DNA of 64,000 nt from Candidatus Pantoea formicae (GTDB lineage: Bacteria > Pseudomonadota > Gammaproteobacteria > Enterobacterales > Enterobacteriaceae): contig NZ_VWXD01000012.1 of NCBI RefSeq assembly GCF_011752625.1, forward strand, positions 1 to 64,000. Direction: 5' to 3'. Under the pieces are notes generated by a model. That model did not search any database, was not told where the DNA came from, and saw nothing but the letters and a program-made list of their open reading frames with translations. Position 1 is the stretch's first letter, and each line of letters begins with the position of its first letter. The translations under genes were made by a program, and so were the position numbers. Below are positions 40,402-50,575 of the stretch, one piece after another.

Positions 40402-41364
40402 TTAATAAAGTTTTTTCGCCGTATCCAGCCAATCGCGCTTGAATGGACGCTTCATGTTTTCGATCGCGTCGATGATGTCATGATGCACCATCTTCTCATT
40501 CTGAATCCCGACACAGCGACCACCGTAGCCCTGCAACAGGAGCTCAATGGAGTAGGCGCCCATACGTGAAGCGAGAATGCGGTCGTAAGCACATGGTGCA
40601 CCGCCACGTTGAATGTGGCCCAACACGGTTGCACGCGTTTCGCGTTTGGTTTCAGCTTCAATGAAATGCGCCAAATCGTCGATATCACAGATGTGCTCTG
40701 TGATGGCCACAATCGCGTGTTTTTTGCCTTTAGCGATACCCGCTTTGATCTCTTCCACCAGCTCTTCACGGGTGTAAGGGATTTCAGGCAGCACGATGAA
40801 CTCGCACCCGCCGGCAATCGCAGCAGCCAGGGTTAAATCGCCGCAGTAACGGCCCATAACTTCAACAATTGAGATACGCTGGTGTGAAGATGAGGTGTCG
40901 CGCAGGCGGTCAATCGCTTCCACTACGGTTTCCAGTGCAGTGAAGTAGCCAATGGTGTAGTCAGTACCGGCAACGTCATTATCAATGGTGCCTGGCAAGC
41001 CAATGCACGGGAAGCCCATTTCGGTCAGACGCTTGGCGCCCATGTAGGAACCGTCACCGCCGATGACCACAAGTGCATCGATACCACGTTTCTTCATGTT
41101 CTCAATGGCGACCTGACGTACTTCTTCATTGCGGAAATCAGGAAAACGCGCGGAACCGAGGAAAGTACCACCACGGTTAATCATGTCTGACACGCTGTAG
41201 CGGTCGAGATTGATCATACGATCTTCATACAATCCCAGATAGCCGTCGTAGATACCAAAAACTTCAAGGCCTTCACTCAGCGCGGAACGGACAACTCCGC
41301 GGATGGCTGCGTTCATGCCCGGGGCGTCACCGCCGCTGGTCAATACTCCGATTTTTTTGATCAT
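40402..41364 (-). CDS. pfkA: 6-phosphofructokinase I
   Basis: PfkA makes fructose-1,6-bisphosphate, the committed step of glycolysis. The 320-residue protein has the ATP motif [14 protein letters not shown], the catalytic [15 protein letters not shown] with Asp127-type residue, and [27 protein letters not shown] 41364 gives [10 protein letters not shown] as in E. coli, with AGAGG five bases upstream. It sits between fieF and sbp, as in E. coli. Confidence 0.97.
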   Translation of the reverse strand: MIKKIGVLTSGGDAPGMNAAIRGVVRSALSEGLEVFGIYDGYLGLYEDRMINLDRYSVSDMINRGGTFLGSARFPDFRNEEVRQVAIENMKKRGIDALVVIGGDGSYMGAKRLTEMGFPCIGLPGTIDNDVAGTDYTIGYFTALETVVEAIDRLRDTSSSHQRISIVEVMGRYCGDLTLAAAIAGGCEFIVLPEIPYTREELVEEIKAGIAKGKKHAIVAITEHICDIDDLAHFIEAETKRETRATVLGHIQRGGAPCAYDRILASRMGAYSIELLLQGYGGRCVGIQNEKMVHHDIIDAIENMKRPFKRDWLDTAKKLY

Positions 41365-41570
41365 GACAACCTCTGGATTGTTCAAAACTAAGGATTATGT
41401 CTGCCAGCCGATCAGTGTAACCCGCTCACGATCGCGCGGCTTAATAGTTGCAGATAGTATATCAAAGGCTTGATGCTGAATTGATTCAGGTCAGACAAGT
41501 TTTCGCTAATTTTTTACAGAGTTGTTAGCGTTACGTCATTTCTAACACGCAACGCCCTGATAATTAAACG

Positions 41571-42473
41571 CTAAAACTGGAAAAAACCTTGCTGATTTTC
41601 TGGCACCACTGAACAGGGATCCTGATGGATAATCACATCTGAACCGGGAAATTTCTGTCGCAGTGCTTGCTCTATCTGGTCCGCCACCTGATGTGCCTGC
41701 ACCAACGGCAGGTGATCGTCCATTTCCAGATGAAGCTGAATAAAGCGCGTCGGCCCGGATTGACGCGTGCGTAATGCGTGAGCACCGCGCACGCCTGGCC
41801 AGTCACTCACCAGATTAATGATCGCCTGCTTTTCCTCTTCCGGCAGGGCGCGATCCAATAACGATTGCACGGCCTCGTAGCCCATACGCAGTGCGTTATA
41901 GAGAATATAGACGCCAATACCGAGCGCGAAGAGTGCATCAGCCCTGACAAAACCATAGCTGCTTAATACCAGTGCAACCAGAATCGCGCCATTCATCACC
42001 ACATCGGATTGGTAGTGCAGCATGTCTGCCCGAATAGCCTGGCTGCGTGTCAGCCGCACAACCCAGCGTTGAAACGTCACCAGTAACAGCGTAGAGAACA
42101 AAGCGACCACCGTCACGACGATACCCACCAATGGCGAGTGCAGCGTATTAGGGGAAGCCAAGTGCTGAATACCCGTGAGGAATAAAAACAGCGCAGAACC
42201 GGAGATAAACATGCTTTGTGCCAAAGCGGCCAGGGACTCTGCTTTGCCATGCCCGAAGGTGTGATCATTATCCGCGGGTTGTAGCGAATATCGAACCACC
42301 AGCAGATTGGTGAGGGATGCGGCAATATCCACCAGAGAATCAACCAATGCCGCTAACATACTCACTGAACCCGTCAGCCACCAGGCAAAAATCTTCACAA
42401 TCAGCAGTAAGGTTGCCAGGGTAGTTGCAGCCAATGCCGCGCGATTAACGAGCTTTGCATATGAGGGATCCAT
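41571..42473 (-). CDS. fieF: ferrous-iron and zinc efflux pump FieF
   Basis: FieF is a cation diffusion facilitator that exports Fe2+/Zn2+ in exchange for protons. The 300-residue protein has six membrane helices in the first 210 residues. Metal-site motifs are [19 protein letters not shown] and [12 protein letters not shown], and a cytoplasmic C-terminal domain follows ([19 protein letters not shown]). I take ATG 42473, which has AGG six bases upstream and gives the E. coli length. An ATG four codons earlier lacks a ribosome site. Confidence 0.93.
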   Translation of the reverse strand: MDPSYAKLVNRAALAATTLATLLLIVKIFAWWLTGSVSMLAALVDSLVDIAASLTNLLVVRYSLQPADNDHTFGHGKAESLAALAQSMFISGSALFLFLTGIQHLASPNTLHSPLVGIVVTVVALFSTLLLVTFQRWVVRLTRSQAIRADMLHYQSDVVMNGAILVALVLSSYGFVRADALFALGIGVYILYNALRMGYEAVQSLLDRALPEEEKQAIINLVSDWPGVRGAHALRTRQSGPTRFIQLHLEMDDHLPLVQAHQVADQIEQALRQKFPGSDVIIHQDPCSVVPENQQGFFQF

Positions 42474-42603
42474 GCCTTGCCTCATTGAAGTGTGCGCCTA
42501 TGCGCAGCACCTTTAGTCATATGATGGCTAAAGTTTATCATTCCCATGCTTAGGCTGCGTGAATTGAATATTAAGCTGCTGATGCAGTAGTGAAATGATG
42601 GGC

Positions 42604-42661
42604 AAAAAAAACCCCGCCATCATGGCGGGGAAGACAGGGATGGTGTCTATGGCAAGGAAAA
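42604..42661 (-). ncRNA. cpxQ: CpxQ small RNA from the cpxP 3' UTR
   Basis: On the minus strand the 58 bases after the cpxP stop begin TTTTCCTTGCCATAGACACC and continue CATCCCTGTCTTCCCC. They match Salmonella/E. coli CpxQ as I recall it, including the seed. They end in a terminator, CCCCGCCA / TGGCGGGG, followed by eight Ts. In those bacteria RNase E cleavage of cpxP mRNA releases CpxQ, which acts with Hfq to repress extracytoplasmic protein mRNAs. The inferred 5' end is 42661; the length of 58 nt equals the known RNA. Confidence 0.88.
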
Positions 42662-42674
42662 CAGGGATACTATG

Positions 42675-43187
42675 TTACTGGTTACTGCTGGTACTACTCA
42701 CTGCATGCAGCGGTGATGATGGCTGCAATCCGGAGAGCTGACGTGCATCATTGAGACGTCGCTCATAATTCTTCTGCAATGTCGCTTGCTGTGCAGGCGT
42801 TAGCAGGTGATACATTTGGTTGCGAACCCGAGCCATCTCAACTTGCAGTTCAACCTGCGTGCGGGCTTGTTTCTCTGCCTGCTGCCGGATGGCCGATTCG
42901 TTAAATTTGTCTGCAATGACAAGGTCATGCATAGTTTCTATGTCCTGAACGCTCAGGACCGGACGTTCGTGTCGCGCTTGCTGCATCAGGTCTCGCATCT
43001 GTTGCCGCTGTTGTTCAGTCAGCTCAATGCCATCGAACATGTGGCTTTGCGGATTTTGCGTCATACTGCCTGTCGTCAATCCGCCGTTCTGATGCATCTC
43101 GTCAATCGTCGTCGTGTCTGCTGCTTCTGCGCTGGCGTGACTGAGAACCATCGCTGAGGCAATGACGACGGCGGTTAAGTAGCGCAT
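42675..43187 (-). CDS. cpxP: periplasmic chaperone and Cpx inhibitor CpxP
   Basis: CpxP binds the CpxA sensor to damp the Cpx response and helps clear misfolded proteins. The 170-residue precursor has a signal peptide (MRYLTAVVIASAMVLSHASAEA) and is mostly helical. The two LTxxQ repeats are LTEQQ and LTPAQ, with the conserved MRDLMQQARHE between them. The C-terminus differs from E. coli. It is divergent from cpxRA with a perfect CpxR box between, and its 3' UTR carries CpxQ. Confidence 0.93.
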   Translation of the reverse strand: MRYLTAVVIASAMVLSHASAEAADTTTIDEMHQNGGLTTGSMTQNPQSHMFDGIELTEQQRQQMRDLMQQARHERPVLSVQDIETMHDLVIADKFNESAIRQQAEKQARTQVELQVEMARVRNQMYHLLTPAQQATLQKNYERRLNDARQLSGLQPSSPLHAVSSTSSNQ

Positions 43188-43267
43188 CGTTTACTCCCAG
43201 TTCGTTCCGTTTTGCGATTCAACGAGAGCTAGTGTACGGCGATGGCTGCAAACATCCGTCAGGGGGT

Positions 43268-43282
43268 GTAAAACTACGTAAA
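43268..43282. promoter_or_regulatory. CpxR box between cpxP and cpxR
   Basis: GTAAA-ACTAC-GTAAA is a perfect GTAAA-N5-GTAAA CpxR site. It lies 70 bp before cpxR and about 80 bp before cpxP, so it can drive both directions. Confidence 0.92.
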
Positions 43283-43337
43283 GCGTTGGATTGCAAGTCA
43301 AGGATCACGGTATTTTGCCTGCGGAGGGCAATAAAAA

Positions 43338-44036
43338 ATGAATAAAATCCTGTTGGTTGATGACGACCGCGAATTAACTTCGCTGCTTAAAGAACTGCTT
43401 GAGATGGAAGGTTTTGAGGTGATTGTCGCCAGTGATGGCGAGCAGGCGCTCAACCTGTTGGACAACACCGTTGACCTGTTATTACTCGACGTCATGATGC
43501 CGAAGAAGAACGGTATCGACACGTTGAAAGAGCTACGCCAACAGCATCAAACACCGGTCATCATGCTGACCGCTCGCGGCAGTGAGCTGGATCGTGTACT
43601 CGGCCTTGAGCTGGGTGCTGACGACTATCTGCCGAAGCCGTTTAACGACCGCGAGTTGGTGGCACGTATCCGCGCTATTCTGCGCCGTTCTAACTGGAGC
43701 GAGCAGCAACAGCAGCACGACAATAGCTCACCCACGCTGGAAGTGGATTGCTTGCGCCTGAATCCCGGTCGCCAGGAAGCCAGCTTTGATACTGAAACGC
43801 TGGATCTTACCGGTACCGAATTTACCCTGCTCTATTTGCTGGCGCAGCATTTAGGCCAAGTGGTCTCTCGTGAACATCTCAGTCAGGAAGTACTGGGCAA
43901 GCGCCTGACGCCATTTGACCGTGCTATTGATATGCATATCTCTAACCTGCGTCGTAAATTGCCGGAACGTCGTGATGGCCATCCGTGGTTTAAAACCCTG
44001 CGCGGACGCGGCTATCTGATGGTTTCGGCATCATGA
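43338..44036 (+). CDS. cpxR: envelope-stress response regulator CpxR
   Basis: CpxR is an OmpR-family regulator phosphorylated by CpxA. Its 232 residues comprise a receiver domain (1-120; acidic pocket VDDDRE, phosphoacceptor Asp in LLLLDVMMPKKNG near residue 51, Lys in LPKPFNDREL) and a winged-helix DNA-binding domain (130-232). It is near-identical to E. coli. It overlaps cpxA by 4 bp (ATGA). Confidence 0.97.
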   Translation: MNKILLVDDDRELTSLLKELLEMEGFEVIVASDGEQALNLLDNTVDLLLLDVMMPKKNGIDTLKELRQQHQTPVIMLTARGSELDRVLGLELGADDYLPKPFNDRELVARIRAILRRSNWSEQQQQHDNSSPTLEVDCLRLNPGRQEASFDTETLDLTGTEFTLLYLLAQHLGQVVSREHLSQEVLGKRLTPFDRAIDMHISNLRRKLPERRDGHPWFKTLRGRGYLMVSAS

Positions 44037-45409
44037 TTGGAAGTTTGACCACCCGCATCTTCGCCATCTTCTGGCTTACGCTGGCGCTGGTGTTGATGCT
44101 GGTTTTAATGGTGCCCAAACTCGACTCGCGCCAGATGACATCCTTGCTGGAAAGCGAACAACGACAGGGCACCATGATTGAACAGCACGTGGAAGCAGAG
44201 CTGTCACAAGATCCCCCCAACGATTTGATGTGGTGGCGTCGGCTGTTTCGTGCGATTGATAAATGGGCACCACCAGGCCAACGCTTGTTGTTGGTGACCA
44301 GCGAAGGCCGCGTGATCGGCGCACAGCACAACGAAATGCAGGTGATTCGTAACTTTATCGGCCAGTCTGATAACGCCGATCATCCGCAGAAAAAGAAATA
44401 TGGTCGCGTGGAGATGGTAGGCCCCTTCGCCGTGCGTGATGGCGAAGACAATTACCAGCTCTACTTGATTCGCCCTGCCACCAGCTCGCAGCTCGATTTT
44501 GTTAATTTGCTCTTTGACCGCCCGTTACTGCTGCTGATTGTCACCATGCTGATCAGCTCACCGCTGCTGTTATGGCTGGCGTGGAGCCTTGCCCGACCAG
44601 CACGTAAGCTTAAGTATGCGGCAGATGAAGTGGCGAGTGGGAATTTACGCCAGCATCCTGAACTGGAGTCAGGCCCACAGGAATTTCTCGCCGCGGGTTC
44701 AAGCTTTAACCAGATGGTGAGTGCGCTGGAACGCATGATGACTGCTCAGCAGCGACTGTTGTCTGATATCAGCCATGAACTGCGTACTCCGTTGACGCGC
44801 CTGCAACTGGCTACCGCTCTGTTACGTCGACGTAATGGAGAAGGCAAGGAGCTGCAACGCATCGAAACCGAGGCCCAACGTCTTGATGGCATGATTAACG
44901 ACCTGTTGGTCTTATCGCGCACGCAGCACAAGAATGCGCTGGTCAGCGAAGCCATGAAAGCGAACCAGTTGTGGAACGGCGTGCTGGAAGATGCCAAATT
45001 CGAGGCAGAGCAGATGGGCAAAACGATGGATGTGCCCTACCCGCCGGGCCCGTGGCCTCTTTATGGCAACCCGCATGCGCTGGAGAGTGCCTTGGAAAAC
45101 ATTGTGCGTAATGCACTGCGTTATTCTCATAACCACATCAGCGTCAGCTTCTCAGTGGACATTCAGGGTATTACTGTTCACGTTGATGATGATGGCCCTG
45201 GCGTCAGCGCCGAGGACCGCGAGCAGATCTTCCGTCCATTTTATCGCACGGACGAAGCACGCGATCGCGAGTCTGGCGGAACTGGCTTGGGTTTGGCTAT
45301 TGTTGAAACCGCCGTTCAGCAGCACCGTGGCTGGGTGAAAGCCGATGACAGTCCACTTGGAGGACTGCGGCTGACACTCTGGTTACCGCTGTACTCCGCT
45401 CGCCAATAA
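44033..45409 (+). CDS. cpxA: envelope-stress sensor histidine kinase CpxA
   Basis: CpxA senses envelope protein misfolding and phosphorylates or dephosphorylates CpxR. The 458-residue inner-membrane kinase has a membrane helix at about 8-28 and a periplasmic sensor (30-163). A second helix (about 164-186) is followed by a HAMP domain. The H box [13 protein letters not shown] (His near 248) is followed by the ATP domain with N box [11 protein letters not shown] and G box [10 protein letters not shown]. The start overlaps cpxR, indicating translational coupling. In E. coli cpxA is followed by yiiM; here trmL follows. Confidence 0.96.
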   Translation: MIGSLTTRIFAIFWLTLALVLMLVLMVPKLDSRQMTSLLESEQRQGTMIEQHVEAELSQDPPNDLMWWRRLFRAIDKWAPPGQRLLLVTSEGRVIGAQHNEMQVIRNFIGQSDNADHPQKKKYGRVEMVGPFAVRDGEDNYQLYLIRPATSSQLDFVNLLFDRPLLLLIVTMLISSPLLLWLAWSLARPARKLKYAADEVASGNLRQHPELESGPQEFLAAGSSFNQMVSALERMMTAQQRLLSDISHELRTPLTRLQLATALLRRRNGEGKELQRIETEAQRLDGMINDLLVLSRTQHKNALVSEAMKANQLWNGVLEDAKFEAEQMGKTMDVPYPPGPWPLYGNPHALESALENIVRNALRYSHNHISVSFSVDIQGITVHVDDDGPGVSAEDREQIFRPFYRTDEARDRESGGTGLGLAIVETAVQQHRGWVKADDSPLGGLRLTLWLPLYSARQ

Positions 45410-45444
45410 TTTGCTATGCTTCGGCCCTCGTTTCCGGGGGCCTT

Positions 45445-45918
45445 ATGCTAAATATCGTTTTATTTGAACCTGAAATCCCGCCAAACACGGGTAACATTAT
45501 CCGTTTATGTGCCAATACTGGCTTTCAATTGCATTTAATTGAGCCGCTAGGCTTTGCCTGGGATGATAAACGCCTGCGTCGCGCAGGGCTGGATTATCAC
45601 GAATATACCTCGTTAAAGAAACACCCCAATTACGCCGCATTTCTGGCGTCAGAAGCGCCGCAGCGCCTGTTTGCTTTGACGACCAAAGGCACACCAGCAC
45701 ACAGTGCAGTGAACTACCAGGCAGGTGATTATTTACTGTTTGGCCCGGAAAGCCGTGGGTTACCAGCCGAGATACTCAACGCCCTGCCCGCTGAGCAGAA
45801 AATTCGTATTCCGATGATGGCGGAAAGCCGCAGTATGAACCTGTCGAATGCCGTGTCGGTGGTGGTCTATGAAGCATGGCGCCAGCTTGGCTATGCTGGC
45901 GCACTGATCAAGGATTAG
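45445..45918 (+). CDS. trmL: tRNA (cytidine/uridine-2'-O-)-methyltransferase TrmL
   Basis: TrmL methylates the 2'-O of nucleotide 34 in two tRNA-Leu isoacceptors. The 157-residue SPOUT-fold enzyme has [18 protein letters not shown], the knot sequence [10 protein letters not shown] and [15 protein letters not shown]. Its stop overlaps the cysE stop on the opposite strand by 4 bp, a convergent pair known from E. coli. Confidence 0.95.
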   Translation: MLNIVLFEPEIPPNTGNIIRLCANTGFQLHLIEPLGFAWDDKRLRRAGLDYHEYTSLKKHPNYAAFLASEAPQRLFALTTKGTPAHSAVNYQAGDYLLFGPESRGLPAEILNALPAEQKIRIPMMAESRSMNLSNAVSVVVYEAWRQLGYAGALIKD

Positions 45919-46730
45919 ATACCGTCGCCATATTCAAAGCCAGCGCCGGTAAAGTGCTGGTCCATATCCATTGACGGTTTATCACTGGTAGGTTTGCCGA
46001 CAATACGCGCCGGCACGCCTGCTGCAGTGGTGTGCGGTGGCACCGGTTGCAGCACGACCGATCCGGCGCCAATTTTTGCACCGCGGCCGACTTCGATATT
46101 ACCCAGAATTTTGGCACCGGCACCAATCATCACACCCTCACGGATTTTCGGATGGCGATCGCCACTGGTTTTCCCCGTGCCTCCCAGCGTGACTGATTGC
46201 AGAATCGATACGTCGTTCTCGACCACTGCCGTTTCACCAATCACAATGCCGGTTGCGTGGTCGAGCATGATACCGCGACCAATACGCGCAGCCGGGTGAA
46301 TGTCGACCGCGAAAGAGACCGAAATCTCATTCTGTAAATAGACAGCCAGTGCGCGACGTCCCTCTTTCCACAACCAATGGCCAATGCGGTACGCCTGTAG
46401 CGCATGGAAGCCCTTCAGATATAACAGTGGCGTGGAGTATTTATCGACCGCTGGGTCACGCTGACGCACCGCCTGAATATCATAAGCCGCAGAGACGATC
46501 ATCTCTGGATCTTCACGGTAGGCTTCTTCAACAATTTCACGTACAGCGATGGCTGGCATGATGGGATTCGCGAGCTTGTTCGCCAACATATAGCTCAACG
46601 CGCTACCGAGATTTTCATGCTTGAGCAATGTCGCGTGATAAAAACTGGCCAGCATGGGTTCACAATCAGCCAGCGCTCTGGCTTCAGCTTTAATGTTGTT
46701 CCAGACCAGTTCTAACTCTTCTGACGACAT
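45915..46730 (-). CDS. cysE: serine O-acetyltransferase
   Basis: CysE makes O-acetylserine, the carbon skeleton for cysteine, and is feedback-inhibited by cysteine. The 271-residue protein has a helical N-terminal domain and a left-handed beta-helix of hexapeptide repeats ([36 protein letters not shown]). The ATG at 46730 gives [11 protein letters not shown], like E. coli; longer in-frame starts run into the gpsA coding end. It is the last gene of a yibN-grxC-secB-gpsA-cysE run. Confidence 0.95.
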   Translation of the reverse strand: MSSEELELVWNNIKAEARALADCEPMLASFYHATLLKHENLGSALSYMLANKLANPIMPAIAVREIVEEAYREDPEMIVSAAYDIQAVRQRDPAVDKYSTPLLYLKGFHALQAYRIGHWLWKEGRRALAVYLQNEISVSFAVDIHPAARIGRGIMLDHATGIVIGETAVVENDVSILQSVTLGGTGKTSGDRHPKIREGVMIGAGAKILGNIEVGRGAKIGAGSVVLQPVPPHTTAAGVPARIVGKPTSDKPSMDMDQHFTGAGFEYGDGI

Positions 46731-46797
46731 TGCTATGTGCTCCCGATAAAAAAAGCGCCTGAGAGGCGCTGCAGGTGGTTTAGCTGAGCATCTTGCT

Positions 46798-47817
46798 TCA
46801 GCTTTGGCTGTTTTCGTCCTTCCTTGCACGGCCAAGTAAACTCAATGCTGCCTCTCGCGCCGATTTTTCGCAATACAAGACCTGATAAATCTGCTCGGTG
46901 ATGGGCATTTCAACACCCATGCGCGCTGCCAACGCTTTGACTTCTTTGGTGTTTCTATAGCCTTCTACAACTTGTCCGATAATGCGCTGCGCCTCATCAA
47001 CGCTTTCGCCCTGCCCCAGCATCATACCAAAACGTCGGTTGCGTGATTGATTATCGGTACAGGTCAGCACTAAATCACCCAGTCCTGCCATTCCCATAAA
47101 GGTGGTCGGATCGGCACCCAGTGCGGCACCCAAGCGGCTCATTTCAGTTAATCCACGCGTAATGAGTGCAGTACGCGCGTTGGCGCCAAAACCAATCCCA
47201 TCGGAAATGCCCGCACCAATCGCAATCACGTTTTTCACCGCGCCGCCAAGCTGAACGCCAATGAAATCTGGATTGTTGTAAACGCGGAAACTTTTGCCAC
47301 AGTGAAGCTTTTGCTGCAGGTCTTCAGCAAATTGAGCATCGGTTGCTGCCAACGCAATCGCAGTCGGTAATCCCGCGGCTAATTCTTTTGCAAAGGTTGG
47401 CCCAGAAATGACCGCCAGAGGAATGCTATCCCCCAGGATTTCACGGGCGACGTCCTGCAATAAACGGCCAGTCTCTTTTTCCAGTCCCTTCGTCGCCCAT
47501 ACGATACGAGAATCAGCGCGCAGGTGCGGCTTAAGCTGAGTCAGCACATCGCCAAAAACATGGCTGGGCACGACAACGAGCAGATCGCGGCTAGCACTGA
47601 CGACAGTCGCCAGATCGGCTTCCGGAGCAAGATTGTCGGGGAAAGGAACATCGGGAAGGAATGCGGTATTGCAGCGATCAGCCTGGAGTTGAGCCACGCT
47701 TTTCGGGTTGTGGCCCCAGAGCAAAACCGGATGGCCATTGCGGGCCAATGTGATGGCCAGAGCGGTGCCGTACGAACCGGCACCGATGACGCTAATCGAA
47801 GCGTTAAGTGTAGTCAT
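46798..47817 (-). CDS. gpsA: glycerol-3-phosphate dehydrogenase [NAD(P)+]
   Basis: GpsA reduces dihydroxyacetone phosphate to glycerol-3-phosphate for phospholipid synthesis. The 339-residue protein has the N-terminal Rossmann motif [12 protein letters not shown], the substrate lysine in [14 protein letters not shown] and [17 protein letters not shown]. Length is that of E. coli. Its ATG overlaps the secB stop (TGATG), so translation is likely coupled. Confidence 0.96.
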   Translation of the reverse strand: MTTLNASISVIGAGSYGTALAITLARNGHPVLLWGHNPKSVAQLQADRCNTAFLPDVPFPDNLAPEADLATVVSASRDLLVVVPSHVFGDVLTQLKPHLRADSRIVWATKGLEKETGRLLQDVAREILGDSIPLAVISGPTFAKELAAGLPTAIALAATDAQFAEDLQQKLHCGKSFRVYNNPDFIGVQLGGAVKNVIAIGAGISDGIGFGANARTALITRGLTEMSRLGAALGADPTTFMGMAGLGDLVLTCTDNQSRNRRFGMMLGQGESVDEAQRIIGQVVEGYRNTKEVKALAARMGVEMPITEQIYQVLYCEKSAREAALSLLGRARKDENSQS

Positions 47818-48281
47818 CAGGCATCCTGACGTGGCGCTTCGCCTTCACCTTGCTGCTGCAGATAGTTCATGAACAGGGCATCAAAGTTAACTGGCGCCAG
47901 ATTGAGCTGCGGGAAAGTACCACGAGACACGAGGCTGGTGATGCATTCACGTGCATACGGGAACAGAATGTTCGGGCAATACGCACCGAGGCAATGTGCC
48001 ATCTGCGTGCCTTCGATGCCGCCGATGGTGAAGATACCCGCCTGCTGAACTTCACACAGGAATGCAGTGTCTTCGCCAACGGTTGCTGTCACGGTAACGC
48101 GCAGAACCACTTCATACACTTCATCAGCCAACTGAGAAGAAGCAGTATCCAAGTCCAACTTCACTTCCGGTTCCCACTCTTTCTGGAAAACCTGAGGTGC
48201 GTTTGGCGCTTCGTAAGAAACGTCTTTGGTGTAAACACGTTGAATCTGGAACTGCATTTCGTTAGTGCTATGTTCTGACAT
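47817..48281 (-). CDS. secB: protein-export chaperone SecB
   Basis: SecB keeps preproteins unfolded and hands them to SecA. The 154-residue protein forms a tetramer in the family. Visible motifs are [27 protein letters not shown] and [17 protein letters not shown]. The order grxC-secB-gpsA is conserved in enterobacteria. Confidence 0.96.
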   Translation of the reverse strand: MSEHSTNEMQFQIQRVYTKDVSYEAPNAPQVFQKEWEPEVKLDLDTASSQLADEVYEVVLRVTVTATVGEDTAFLCEVQQAGIFTIGGIEGTQMAHCLGAYCPNILFPYARECITSLVSRGTFPQLNLAPVNFDALFMNYLQQQGEGEAPRQDA

Positions 48282-48320
48282 GTTACTAAATCCTGTGAGT
48301 TAAATTGTCTGACCGAAAAA

Positions 48321-48575
48321 TTATGCCTGGAGTAAGGGATCGAGTCCCTGACGCCCATCCAGCGCGTAAAGATCGTCACAGCCACCAATGTGCTGCGCAT
48401 CAATAAAAATCTGCGGAACCGTTGTGCGACCACTACGCTGGATCATCTCTTCACGTTTCGCCGCGTCCCCATCAATGGGAATCTCCTGGAACGACACGCC
48501 TTTCTGATCCAGCAGCGCCTTTGCCCGGTGGCAATAGGGGCAAGTCACTTTGGTATAAATTTCTACATTAGCCAT
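48321..48575 (-). CDS. grxC: glutaredoxin 3
   Basis: Grx3 is a glutathione-dependent thiol oxidoreductase. The 84-residue thioredoxin-fold protein has the active-site CPYC at 12-15, the cis-proline TVPQIF and the glutathione-contacting GGCDDL. It lies 18 bp after yibN and upstream of secB. Confidence 0.96.
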   Translation of the reverse strand: MANVEIYTKVTCPYCHRAKALLDQKGVSFQEIPIDGDAAKREEMIQRSGRTTVPQIFIDAQHIGGCDDLYALDGRQGLDPLLQA

Positions 48576-48592
48576 ACGGTTACCTCTGGGAA

Positions 48593-49024
48593 TTATTTAC
48601 CACGTACCAGCGGCAGATTCTCACCACTCCAGCCACTCACGCCATCTTTCAGCACGGAGACTTTCTCGAAACCTGCGGCACTCAATTTCGCAGCAGACTC
48701 ACCTGCGCTCTGACCCGTCGCGCATACCACAATTATGGGTTGCGACTTGTGCTTTTCCAGCTCGGCAAAGCTTCCTTTTTTGATATCAGCTGCTGCAATG
48801 TTCAGCGCCCCTGAAATGTGTCCTTTGCGATAATCATCGCGCGAACGCACGTCTACAACCACCGCGTCCTCTTTGTTGATCAGGTGGGTCGCTTCACCAC
48901 GGCTGACGGTTTTTACCTTTGAGAACATTCCTTTAACGGTAGTCACAATCACCAGAACGAGTAAAACAACCCATGCCAGACTCAGGATGGTGTGATTGCT
49001 TGCAAACTGCATAATTTCTTGCAT
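48593..49024 (-). CDS. yibN: membrane-anchored rhodanese-like protein YibN
   Basis: This is a 143-residue sulfurtransferase-like protein with an N-terminal membrane helix (about 10-31, [20 protein letters not shown]). A single rhodanese domain follows, with [21 protein letters not shown]. The active-site loop reads CATGQS, with cysteine in the usual first position of a six-residue loop, so it could be catalytically active. The physiological substrate is unknown. It heads the run toward cysE. E. coli has gpmM between yibN and envC; here there is none. Confidence 0.9.
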   Translation of the reverse strand: MQEIMQFASNHTILSLAWVVLLVLVIVTTVKGMFSKVKTVSRGEATHLINKEDAVVVDVRSRDDYRKGHISGALNIAAADIKKGSFAELEKHKSQPIIVVCATGQSAGESAAKLSAAGFEKVSVLKDGVSGWSGENLPLVRGK

Positions 49025-49273
49025 GAGGGGTAACGACTCCAGACCGGGCTAATAAGCTAAAACAAGGGTTCTGAGTATACCTGCGCCACTTCGCATGTAC
49101 AGTCGCGAAGGGGACAGAGTTACGATTTGTGCGTCATTTTCCAAAAAAAGTGTTCTAATCGCAAAATTAAGACAATGTTTATGCCGGTAAGCTCGGTACC
49201 GACATCTTTCGTAAAGCAAAACCCGCTTGGGATAACTGGTAAGCGGCTGTTCATCGTGGAATAATTATCGACT

Positions 49274-50575
49274 ATGAAGGGAAAAGCGACCGTTTCACAC
49301 ACAAGGACCCGTTACAACGGCCCAGCACATCCGTTGTTATTTCGCTGGTCCGAAATCTCCCTAAGCCTGCTCTGTGCGGGCGCGCTGTTGTTGCCTGTTG
49401 CCGCTCAAAGTGCGGATGACAGCAAAACCCAGCTGAAATCCATTCAGCAGAATATCGCCGAGAAAGAAAAAAGCGTTAAAGCGCAAAAAGTGCAACGCAG
49501 CAAGCTGCTGGATCAGCTGCAAAGTCAGGAAAAAGTGATTGCACAGGCCAGCCGTCAGTTACGCGAAACCCGCAATAGCCTGACCGCCCTTAATGGCGAA
49601 ATAGCCCAAACCACTGCTTCAATATCTCGCCTGGAAAAACAGCAGGCGCAGCAGGAAAAACTGCTTGCTCAGCAACTCGATGCCGCTTTCCGTCAGGGCC
49701 AGCACAATGGTTTACAGTTGCTGCTAGGCGGAGAGGAAGCACAGCGAAGCGAACGCATTCTTGCTTATTTCGGCTACCTTAATGCTGCACGGCAGAAAAA
49801 TATCGACGACCTCAAGCAAACCCAACAGCAGTTGGCCGATCAGCGCAAGGCATTGCAGGACAAACAGGAGCAGCAAAAATCCCTGTTAGCCCAGCAGCAG
49901 TCGCAGCAAACCAAACTGGAAACCGCCAGTGCCGCGCGTAAAAAAACGCTGACGGTACTGGAGAGTTCACTGGAAAAAGACCAAGCCGATTTGGTCGAAA
50001 TGCGTGAAAACGAAAGCCGCCTGCAGGATAAAATTGCCAAGGCGGAACGTGAAGCGCGTGAGCGCGCAGAGCGTGAAGCGCGCGAAGCGGAAAAAGTTCG
50101 CCAGCGTCAGGCGCAAGCGAAAGCCAAGGGGTCCAGCTATCAACCTACGCAGAGTGAGCGCGAGCTGATGGCACGCACCGGTGGGCTTGGCAAGCCAGGT
50201 GGACAAGCCGTTTGGCCGGTAAACGGACGAATTGAACATCGTTTCGGTGAATCCATGCAGGGTGAATTGCGCTGGAAAGGTCTGGTCATTGATGCGCCAG
50301 AAGGCACCGAAGTGAAAGCCATCGCCGATGGACGCGTACTGATGGCCGATTGGTTGCAAGGCTACGGTCTGGTTGTGGTATTGGAACACGGTAAAGGCGA
50401 CATGAGCCTTTACGGCTACAACCAAAGTGCGCTGGTGAGCGTCGGTACTCAGGTGAAGGCAGGACAGCCTATCGCGCTTGTGGGTACCAGTGGCGGCCGC
50501 GGCACGCCATCGCTCTACTTTGAAATCCGACGTCAAGGACAGGCCGTCAATCCACTACCGTGGTTAGGAAGATAA
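49274..50575 (+). CDS. envC: murein hydrolase activator EnvC
   Basis: EnvC is a periplasmic activator of the amidases AmiA and AmiB during cell separation, recruited by FtsEX. The 433-residue protein has an N-terminal hydrophobic signal (about residues 26-46) and a long coiled coil (about 50-290, rich in Gln, Lys and Glu). A C-terminal LytM (M23-like) domain follows (about 325-433, LYFEIRRQGQAVNPLPWL). The LytM metal ligands are missing, as in the family, so it activates rather than cuts. The start at 49274 has only a weak ribosome site; a later start is possible. yibQ begins immediately after its stop. Confidence 0.92.
   Translation: MKGKATVSHTRTRYNGPAHPLLFRWSEISLSLLCAGALLLPVAAQSADDSKTQLKSIQQNIAEKEKSVKAQKVQRSKLLDQLQSQEKVIAQASRQLRETRNSLTALNGEIAQTTASISRLEKQQAQQEKLLAQQLDAAFRQGQHNGLQLLLGGEEAQRSERILAYFGYLNAARQKNIDDLKQTQQQLADQRKALQDKQEQQKSLLAQQQSQQTKLETASAARKKTLTVLESSLEKDQADLVEMRENESRLQDKIAKAEREARERAEREAREAEKVRQRQAQAKAKGSSYQPTQSERELMARTGGLGKPGGQAVWPVNGRIEHRFGESMQGELRWKGLVIDAPEGTEVKAIADGRVLMADWLQGYGLVVVLEHGKGDMSLYGYNQSALVSVGTQVKAGQPIALVGTSGGRGTPSLYFEIRRQGQAVNPLPWLGR

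Noticed and set aside
49967-50536. Open frame of 189 codons opposite envC
   Set aside because: It is an antisense reading of the conserved EnvC LytM and coiled-coil regions with no ribosome site or recognisable motif.
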